A stretch of DNA of 64,000 nt, from contig NZ_CP107845.1 in NCBI RefSeq assembly GCF_041431415.1, positions 2,480,001-2,544,000 of the forward strand, read 5' to 3'. The DNA is from Streptomyces sp. NBC_00513. Lineage in GTDB: Bacteria; Actinomycetota; Actinomycetes; Streptomycetales; Streptomycetaceae. A program made the position numbers and the translations under genes. Under the pieces are notes generated by a model. The model did not search any database, was not told the origin of the DNA, and saw nothing but the letters and a program-made list of their open reading frames with translations. Positions 58,555 to 64,000 of this stretch are shown piece after piece; within the stretch, counting starts at the first letter, position 1; each line of letters starts with the position of its first letter.

Positions 58555-60483
58555 GTGACTGCGCCGGATACCGCCACCCGCCCCCTGCCCCCCGTGACCC
58601 CCGACGTCGAACTGGCCGAGGCCGCCATCGTCGAGCACTACCCGCGGCTGGTGCGGCTCGCCTACCTGGTGCTGCCGCCCGCCCTCGGCCGCAACCGGCG
58701 GGTGCTCACCGCCCACTCCCTGACCCAGCGGGCGCTCCCGCGCGGCCGCCGGGGCACCGACCCCGGCACGGTGCGCGGCGGGGTGCCGGCGCAGCGGGGC
58801 GAGGGCGGCCCCGAGTCCGGGTACGCGTACGTCCGGCTGCGCGTGCTGCGCTCCGCGCTGGAGGCGGGGATCCCCCTGACGTTCCGGTCGCTGCCGCTGC
58901 GCGGACAACTGCCGCCGGTGCTCCCGCAGGTGTGGGGGCTGCGGCTGTTCCCCCGCTCGGGCGGGGCCGAGGAACTGGCGCTGGACCAGTGGCTGGCGAC
59001 CCTGAACGGTCCCGGTCGCGCGGCCTGCGTCCTGCGGGCGCTGGAGGGGCTGCCCGAGCCGGAGGTGCTGCGGGTGCTGACCGAGGCCGGGGTCGCGAAC
59101 CCGGCGGCGGCGGTCGCGGAGTCCGGGGATCCGGTGCACGACGGCCTGTTCGCCTCCCCCGAGTTCGACCCGTGCGTACTCCAGGCGCGACCCACCGACC
59201 TGCTGCGGCGGCGCCGCTTCTTCCGGGCCTCCCTGGCCGGGGCAGCCGCCCTCGCGGTGTGCGGGGCGCTCCTCGCGCTGCCGGGCGGCGGCTGGGGCTC
59301 GGACGGGCCCGCCGCCCCGTCGTACGCGCGCAACGCCGCCGCCGAACAGGCGCTGGATCCGGGGCAGTTGGTGCGGGCCTCGGCCACGGTCTGGCGTACG
59401 TCCTCCCGTACGGACTACTCGGGCTGGCCCGCCCGCGGTGACCGCGTCGACGACACGGAGCTGCTGCGCCGGGCGCTCGCCGTCTGGGCCAGGCCCGGCT
59501 CCTCCGTCGTGGTCTCGGCCACTCCCGGCAGCCCGACCGGCCCGCCGATGGGCCCGCCGCAGCTGCTGTACGCGGGCGCCGTCGACCAGGCCGTCGTGGT
59601 GCTGCTGTACGACGGGCTGCGCGTGATCCGGTACGCGGAGCCCCGCTCCGGGACCACCGGAGCCGCCCTGGACTTCGCCCGGACCGACGGCGCCTCGGCG
59701 GACACCGCGACCGGCCTGGTCCTCAGCCGCGTCGACGGCAACGTCCGCTACCTCACGGCGCCCTGGGTGCGCGCCGCCGCGCTGCGGGACCTCCTCAAGC
59801 CCGGCGAGGCCCCGACGACACTGAAGCTCACCCCGGACGGGGTCACCCCGCCCGTCGTGGGCCCGGCACCGGGGGGCAACTGCACGAGCTGGAACGCGCT
59901 GGCGCTGACCGGTGACGGCGCAACGCGGCTGGTCACCGACCTGGGCGAGCTGACCCCGGCCCGGCTCACCTCGGGCGCCCCGGGCGCCGAGCGGAACGTG
60001 ACGGAGGCGGCCGAACTCGGCGAATGGTCGAGGACCGCCTGCCTGTTGCCCTCGGTCCGCTCGCACGGGGTGCGCAGCGTCAACGCGTGGACGTACGCGA
60101 AGCAGCCGATGCCGGAGCGCGAGGGCACGGCGACCTGGCTGTGCACCCGGGCGGAGACCTGGCAGGGCACGGCGGACCGGGTACAGGCCCAGTTCCTGGC
60201 GCCGGGCGCGCCGCCGGCGGCGCAGGCCGCCAAGGCCGAGGGCTCGCCGGCGTGCGGGCCCCGGGAGCCGAGGGTGCTGGCGGGCGTCCTGTGGAAGTCC
60301 CGCGCGGGCCAGTGGTACGTGGTGGCGGCGGGCAGCGCCCAGTTCGCCTCGCTGTCGGTGAAGGGTGCCGGGGTGAACGGGGCCGCGACCGGGAATCGAC
60401 TGGCGGTCAAGGCTCCGGCGGGCGCCCAGGTGGACCTGTCGGGCAAGCTGACCGACGGGACGAAGGCGGGGGTGCTGCGGTAG
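58555..60483 (+). CDS. Sigma-factor-like N-terminus fused to a TM and extracytoplasmic domain
   Basis: 642 residues. Residues 1-210 look like a diverged ECF sigma: VEHYPRLVRLAYLVLP (region 2-like) and LDQWLATLNGPGRAACVLRALEGLPEPEVLRVLTEAGV (region 4-like, split by Arg-rich loops). A membrane helix follows (FFRASLAGAAALAVCGALLALPG, ~222-244), then ~400 residues outside with several Cys (NCTSW, ACLLP, WLCTRAE, ACGPR). The protein could sense a surface signal and act at RNA polymerase, or be a degenerate sigma remnant used as scaffold. GTG start; no regulator partner adjacent. Confidence 0.75.
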   Translation: MTAPDTATRPLPPVTPDVELAEAAIVEHYPRLVRLAYLVLPPALGRNRRVLTAHSLTQRALPRGRRGTDPGTVRGGVPAQRGEGGPESGYAYVRLRVLRSALEAGIPLTFRSLPLRGQLPPVLPQVWGLRLFPRSGGAEELALDQWLATLNGPGRAACVLRALEGLPEPEVLRVLTEAGVANPAAAVAESGDPVHDGLFASPEFDPCVLQARPTDLLRRRRFFRASLAGAAALAVCGALLALPGGGWGSDGPAAPSYARNAAAEQALDPGQLVRASATVWRTSSRTDYSGWPARGDRVDDTELLRRALAVWARPGSSVVVSATPGSPTGPPMGPPQLLYAGAVDQAVVVLLYDGLRVIRYAEPRSGTTGAALDFARTDGASADTATGLVLSRVDGNVRYLTAPWVRAAALRDLLKPGEAPTTLKLTPDGVTPPVVGPAPGGNCTSWNALALTGDGATRLVTDLGELTPARLTSGAPGAERNVTEAAELGEWSRTACLLPSVRSHGVRSVNAWTYAKQPMPEREGTATWLCTRAETWQGTADRVQAQFLAPGAPPAAQAAKAEGSPACGPREPRVLAGVLWKSRAGQWYVVAAGSAQFASLSVKGAGVNGAATGNRLAVKAPAGAQVDLSGKLTDGTKAGVLR

Positions 60484-60599
60484 GCGCTGCGGTTGGTCCT
60501 GTCGTCGGACCGGCGCCGCGGAGGGTCGCGGGCACGGGTCGGTCGTCGAGGTCGGCAGGAAGTCGACGCAGAGGGGTTTTCCATCTCGCTACCCCTCAG

Positions 60600-60605
60600 T
60601 ACATT
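60600..60605 (+). promoter_or_regulatory. -10 of a probable leaderless promoter
   Basis: TACATT ends six bases before the ATG of the hydrolase gene; TTTTCC lies 17 bases upstream as a weak -35. Confidence 0.5.
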
Positions 60606-60611
60606 GACGCC

Positions 60612-61508
60612 ATGTCTAATACGCCGCTCGCGCCCGCCCCCGTGGCGTCGGAACACATGGACCTCCGGGCGCGGAACGTCTCCTTCTCCTGGGACGCGAC
60701 CCCGCTCCACTGGCTGCCCGGCGATCCCTTCGCCGGGCACACCATCAACGTGCTGCACCTGCTGCTCCCCGCCGGTGAACGCTGGTTCGTGCACGTCTAC
60801 AAGCAGGTGCTCCCCCTCATCACGGACGAGCGGCTGCGCGCGGACGTCGTCGGCTTCATCGGCCAGGAGGCCATGCACGCCGCCGCGCACGACGACGTGC
60901 TCCCCCACCTCAAGCGGCTGGGTCTGGACCCGACGCCGTACACGGCCCAGGTCGACTGGCTGTTCGAGAAGCTGCTGGGCGACCGTACGCTGCCGCCCGG
61001 CAAGGCCCGCGACTGGTGGCTCATGGAGCGGGTCGCGATGATCGCGGCCATCGAGCACTACACGGCGTTCCTGGGCGACTGGGTCCTCAACGCCGAGGAA
61101 TTGGACCGGCGGGGCGCCGACCCGATGATGCTCGACTTGCTGCGCTGGCACGGTGCGGAGGAGGTGGAGCACCGCTCGGTGGCCTTCGACCTGTTCATGC
61201 ACGTCGACGGCGGCTACCGGCGCCGGGCCAGGACCTGGGCCACCGCCTTCGCGGCGCTCGCGTTCCTGTGGCAGCGCGGGGCCCGCTTCTTCATGGAGAA
61301 CGACCCCCAACTACCGACGGCCAAGGCGTCGTTGGGCCAGTTCTTCCGGTCCGGACAACAGGGCGTCCTCCCCTCGACGGGAGCCATGCTGAAGTCGATC
61401 CCGACGTACCTCTCCCGGACGTACCACCCCTCGCAGGAAGGTTCCACCGCCCAGGCGGAGGCCTACCTGGCGTCCTCGCCGGGCGCCAACGGCGGGGTGC
61501 GGCCGTGA
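60612..61508 (+). CDS. Metal-dependent hydrolase, ferritin-like PF10118 type
   Basis: A 298-residue all-helical protein with diiron-style motifs: GQEAMHAAAHD, IAAIEHYTAFLGDW and HGAEEVEHRSVAFDL. These match the predicted metal-dependent hydrolase family PF10118, related to ferritin-like diiron oxygenases. The next gene encodes a ferredoxin-type reductase overlapping its stop (GTGA), a pairing that suits a diiron hydroxylase with its electron donor. Substrate unknown; leaderless-type start. Confidence 0.85.
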   Translation: MSNTPLAPAPVASEHMDLRARNVSFSWDATPLHWLPGDPFAGHTINVLHLLLPAGERWFVHVYKQVLPLITDERLRADVVGFIGQEAMHAAAHDDVLPHLKRLGLDPTPYTAQVDWLFEKLLGDRTLPPGKARDWWLMERVAMIAAIEHYTAFLGDWVLNAEELDRRGADPMMLDLLRWHGAEEVEHRSVAFDLFMHVDGGYRRRARTWATAFAALAFLWQRGARFFMENDPQLPTAKASLGQFFRSGQQGVLPSTGAMLKSIPTYLSRTYHPSQEGSTAQAEAYLASSPGANGGVRP

Positions 61509-62554
61509 GGCGCGCCCTGACCCTCACCGCCGTCGCGGGCGCCGCCCTGCTGACCCGGCGCGCCCTGCGGGGGCGCATCGGCCGCTCGCCGCTGTGGCCG
61601 CTGCCCGCCCTGGAAACCCCCATATCGGGGTACTCGCCGCGCCGGACCCTGCGCGCCCTGATCGTCGCCCGTACCGAACCGGCGGACGGGGTCCTGCGAC
61701 TGACCCTGGAATCCGCGGAGCTCCCCGCGTGGACCCCGGGGGCGCACGTGGACGTGACGCTGCCCTCGGGTCTGGTGCGGCAGTACTCCCTGTGCGGGGA
61801 TCCCGCCGACCGGGGCCGCTACACGATCGCGATCCGGCTCGTCGAGGACGGCCGGGGCGGCTCCCGCGAGGCCCACGCGCAGCTCGTGGAGGGCGCGGAG
61901 CTGGAACTGCGCCCGCCCCGCAACCGCTTCCCGCTCGCGCCGGCGCCTTCGTACGTCTTCGTGGCCGGCGGCATCGGCATCACCCCGATCCTGCCGATGC
62001 TGCGGGCGGCCGAGGCGGCGGGCGCCGACTGGACCCTGCTGTACGGGGGCCGCAGCCGGGCCACGATGCCGTTCCTCGCGGAACTCGCCGCGTACGGGGA
62101 CCGGGTCACGGTCCTCGCGCAGGACGAGAGCGGCCTGCCCGACCTGGGCCCGGTCGCCGCCGCCGCCCCGGGCACGCTGGTCTACTGCTGCGGGCCCGAA
62201 CCGCTGATGGAGGCGGTACGAGCCGCGGCCCCGGCCGCCGTACCGGTCCACCTGGAGCGCTTCGCCCCGACCGCGACCACGGGCGGCGCCACGCACCCGT
62301 TCACGGTGGAGCTGAGCCGCTCGGGCCGCACCGTCGAGGTCGCCGCGAACGAGACCACCCTGGCGGCGGTCCGACGGGAACTGCCGAACACCCCGTACTC
62401 CTGCGAGCAGGGCTTCTGCGGAACCTGCCAACACCGCGTGCTGGCCGGTGAGATCGACCACCGCGACGAGCTCCTCACGGACGGCGAACGCGAGGACTCG
62501 ATGCTCCTGTGCGTCTCCCGCGCGGCCTCGGACCGCCTGGTCCTGGACCTGTAG
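61505..62554 (+). CDS. Ferredoxin-NADP-type oxidoreductase with C-terminal [2Fe-2S] domain
   Basis: 349 residues: a short N-terminal hydrophobic/basic stretch, FAD domain (RQYSLCGDPADRGRY), NAD(P) domain (VAGGIGITPILPML, YCCGPEPLMEAV) and a plant-type ferredoxin domain with CEQGFCGTC plus a distal Cys (MLLCVS). This is the phthalate-dioxygenase-reductase layout. GTG overlaps the upstream stop, so it is coupled to the diiron-like hydrolase, which it probably reduces. Confidence 0.92.
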   Translation: MRRALTLTAVAGAALLTRRALRGRIGRSPLWPLPALETPISGYSPRRTLRALIVARTEPADGVLRLTLESAELPAWTPGAHVDVTLPSGLVRQYSLCGDPADRGRYTIAIRLVEDGRGGSREAHAQLVEGAELELRPPRNRFPLAPAPSYVFVAGGIGITPILPMLRAAEAAGADWTLLYGGRSRATMPFLAELAAYGDRVTVLAQDESGLPDLGPVAAAAPGTLVYCCGPEPLMEAVRAAAPAAVPVHLERFAPTATTGGATHPFTVELSRSGRTVEVAANETTLAAVRRELPNTPYSCEQGFCGTCQHRVLAGEIDHRDELLTDGEREDSMLLCVSRAASDRLVLDL

Positions 62555-62580
62555 GCGCGTGTAGGCACCTGTAGGTCGAA

Positions 62581-62630
62581 CATGCCGAGGGCCCCGGAGG
62601 CGGGTTTTCGCCTCCGGGGCCCTCGGCATG
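62581..62630 (+). terminator. 22-bp perfect terminator stem
   Basis: CATGCCGAGGGCCCCGGAGG opens the left arm (62581-62602), which pairs base for base with 62609-62630 across GGTTTT. It ends the hydrolase/reductase operon and faces the small minus-strand genes. Confidence 0.9.
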
Positions 62631-62633
62631 CTT

Positions 62634-62798
62634 CTACGGCTCGCAGCGGTCGGAGTCGGGCTTCAGGAAGTCCTCCCGCTTGACCGTCTTGCCGCCGCTC
62701 GCCAGTACTTCCCCCTCCTCAAGCGCCGCCACCTCGTCGAGGTCGAACGACATGTCGCCGTGCATCCCCCGCGACCCGTATCCGCCCGACACGTTCAC
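62634..62798 (-). CDS. Short ORF: likely C-terminal part of the split lipoprotein
   Basis: A 54-codon frame, too short for most ORF lists, starting GTG and ending RCEP. It is in the same frame as the upstream lipoprotein, separated by TAA and one codon. Its block DMSFDLDEVAALEEGEVLA ... KREDFLKPDSDRC looks like the conserved end of streptomycete secreted proteins. AAGGGG before the GTG could allow reinitiation. Best read as the detached 3' part of one gene. Confidence 0.5.
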   Translation of the reverse strand: MNVSGGYGSRGMHGDMSFDLDEVAALEEGEVLASGGKTVKREDFLKPDSDRCEP

Positions 62799-62801
62799 CC
62801 C

Positions 62802-63110
62802 TTAGGCGACACCGGGCTCGAACTTGGACGGCCCAGACGGATCGGCACTCCAACCGTCCGGGGCCTTGAAGGGTTCGATCACGTGCGGACCCGCCTTGCC
62901 GCGATCATTGAAAGCCGACCAGTGGGAAACACCCGCATCAGGGGAGACAACCACCTGCATGGGCACGTACCCGGGGCACGGGGTGATCAGAATCCGTACC
63001 GCGCCCTCACCCGACCGCTCCACCGCCACGATCGGCTTCGGCGCCGGTGAGCAGCCGGCGAGGACAAGGCAGGCCAGGACCGACACACACCCCAGACCAC
63101 GGGTGGACAA
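62802..63110 (-). CDS. Small lipoprotein, probably truncated by an in-frame stop
   Basis: 102 residues: a signal peptide ending in lipobox LVLAGC (Cys20) and a short domain ending SKFEPGVA, then TAA. Reading through the TAA continues into the 54-codon frame below it. TTG start with a weak ribosome site, placed inside the remnant of the neighbouring RHS-like gene. It could once have been an immunity or surface lipoprotein linked to that gene. Confidence 0.6.
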   Translation of the reverse strand: MSTRGLGCVSVLACLVLAGCSPAPKPIVAVERSGEGAVRILITPCPGYVPMQVVVSPDAGVSHWSAFNDRGKAGPHVIEPFKAPDGWSADPSGPSKFEPGVA

Positions 63111-63111
63111 C

Positions 63112-63650
63112 CCAGAGTCGCGAGGTGCCCGACTCGTTGGTGCGGACCGCGACCTTGGTGCCGCCCAGGGTGTAGGAGCGGGTGGCCCACTTCTTCAGCC
63201 GAAGGACAGCGATCGGCCTCCGCGGTCGATGGTGACGAGGCTGTCCCGCTCCCCGCCGCCCGAGAAGGTCACGCCGGCGGCGGCCGCCTTCGGGCCCACC
63301 GTGCCGTCGGCGCGCAATCGCAGGGTGGCGTCCGGCTCGACCCAGGCGCCGGCCTCCCCCTTGACCCGGACGGGGACCACGGACTGGTCCAACCGGAACG
63401 ATTTCCCGTCCGGATTTGCGTACGTGGTGGTGAACTCGGTCCTCTGACCGACAACCTCAACCGGCTCACCCGTCTCCCCCGCCACACGGAGCGCATTCTG
63501 CCCCTCGGTCGGCGTGGGACTCGCGGCGGCGGCCAGGGCCGCGGCCATCGGCACGTGCCCGGGCAGGAAACCCGCCATGACCACCGCACCGAGTGCGGCC
63601 GCCATGGCATGGCGAAGCCGCGGGATTCTTCGTGAAGGCATTTTTCCCAT
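63112..63650 (-). pseudogene. RHS/LamG-type large secreted protein gene with a large internal deletion
   Basis: The N-terminus (signal peptide, then EGQNALRVAGETGEPVEVVG, TEFTTTYANPDGKSFRLDQS, VVPVRVKGEAGAWVEPDATL) matches the start of very large streptomycete RHS/LamG proteins. After GGRSLSF the frame ends, and in another frame DNA encoding KKWATRSYTLGGTKVAVRTN appears, the C-terminal RHS-repeat pattern. The body of perhaps thousands of bases is missing, so the gene is a deletion remnant. Start is near 63641-63650. Confidence 0.65.
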
Positions 63651-63914
63651 CCCCCGATGACAACGGAGTCTCCCCTGACTCCAGGCGACGCGCTCAGCCG
63701 CACATCGCGATTGCGAATGTACGCCGACGCTCAACTGCCTTACAAGACAGAGCAGTTGGCGCATATGTGATTGACGAGAAACGATCTGTTCGGCGCCTCG
63801 CGGAGGAATCCGGCGGGGCGACCCGACGGGGGCCGGCGGAGCGGGTGCGCGCGGTCCGGCGAAGCGGGCGGACGCGGGGGAAGGTGCTCTGGTCAGGGGA
63901 TGTGGCGGGCGAAG

Positions 63915-63920
63915 TATGGT
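63915..63920 (+). promoter_or_regulatory. -10 of a probable leaderless promoter
   Basis: TATGGT ends six bases before the ATG of the last gene. The 276 bases from 63651 to 63926 show no gene. Confidence 0.45.
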
Positions 63921-63926
63921 GTCCGC

Positions 63927-64000
63927 ATGACAACCGGGGTGCGACGCAGGATGGGTGTCGAGGAGCGGCGGCAGCAGCTGATCGGGGTGGCCCTGGAGCT
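63927..64000 (+). CDS. TetR-like regulator, 3' end outside the window
   Basis: Only 24 codons are visible: MTTGVRRRMGVEERRQQLIG followed by VALEL, the typical opening of a TetR helix-turn-helix domain. Start supported by a -10 at leaderless spacing. Nothing more can be said about its role. Confidence 0.65.
   Translation, partial: MTTGVRRRMGVEERRQQLIGVALE

Noticed and set aside
63694..63933. Small minus frame near the window end
   Set aside because: No motif and no ribosome site; it overlaps the promoter and start of the TetR gene.

Overview
The window is chromosomal DNA of a Streptomyces-type actinomycete. It is very GC-rich with strong third-position GC bias, GTG and TTG starts are common, many intergenic gaps carry long GC-rich hairpins, and several genes look leaderless. 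Gene order (iron-sulfur protein, nadA, cobalamin genes, pepA, lpd, sucB, aceE, glnA, lipA/lipB, glnII) is the conserved core order of Streptomyces, so most of the window is housekeeping DNA with a few accessory patches. No tRNA, rRNA, CRISPR array, insertion sequence or origin was seen.

Layout. 1-3.6 kb: end of a membrane-anchored protein, an ErpA/HesB iron-sulfur carrier, and quinolinate synthase nadA behind three copies of an operator-like repeat. 3.6-7.7 kb: an RND exporter with a LuxR-type response regulator upstream. 7.7-14.9 kb: cobalamin nucleotide-loop assembly (cobS, an MBL-CobU fusion, cobT) interspersed with PspA/PspAA, a DUF3043 protein and a methyltransferase. 15.0-18.9 kb: an MprF-like aminoacyl-phosphatidylglycerol synthase homologue, a coupled membrane protein and an orphan histidine kinase.

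18.9-25.6 kb is the most interesting part. It is a compact five-gene minus-strand operon encoding a secreted Agd3-like (CE18) deacetylase, a PelF-like GT4 glycosyltransferase, a 12-TM membrane protein, a spherulin-4-like (GH135) protein and a GH114 endo-alpha-1,4-polygalactosaminidase lipoprotein. This enzyme set matches the fungal galactosaminogalactan cluster and part of bacterial Pel loci, so it probably makes and trims an alpha-1,4-galactosamine-containing exopolysaccharide.

25.9-35 kb: leucyl aminopeptidase, dihydrolipoyl dehydrogenase, a two-lipoyl-domain E2, a GntR/FCD regulator and the homodimeric pyruvate dehydrogenase E1 (aceE) behind a palindromic operator. 35-44 kb: DUF4240 protein, a divergent SDR/TetR pair, GlnA-type glutamine synthetase with GlnR boxes, RDD and DUF4191 membrane proteins, lipA/lipB and an XRE-like TPR regulator. 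44-54.4 kb: amine-oxidase-like flavoprotein, TIGR01777 epimerase, VIT-family transporter, PP2C phosphatase followed by tandem repeats, ArsC-like protein, Gfo/Idh/MocA oxidoreductase, GlnII with GlnR boxes, a leader-peptide candidate and a winged-helix regulator near glnII. 54.5-64 kb: PepSY and Met/His-rich membrane proteins (probably copper-linked), a rhomboid-like protein, a tyrosine phosphatase, a sigma-like/TM fusion protein, a diiron-like hydrolase coupled to a ferredoxin reductase, then decayed accessory DNA (a lipoprotein split by an in-frame stop and an internally deleted RHS/LamG-type gene) and the first codons of a TetR gene.
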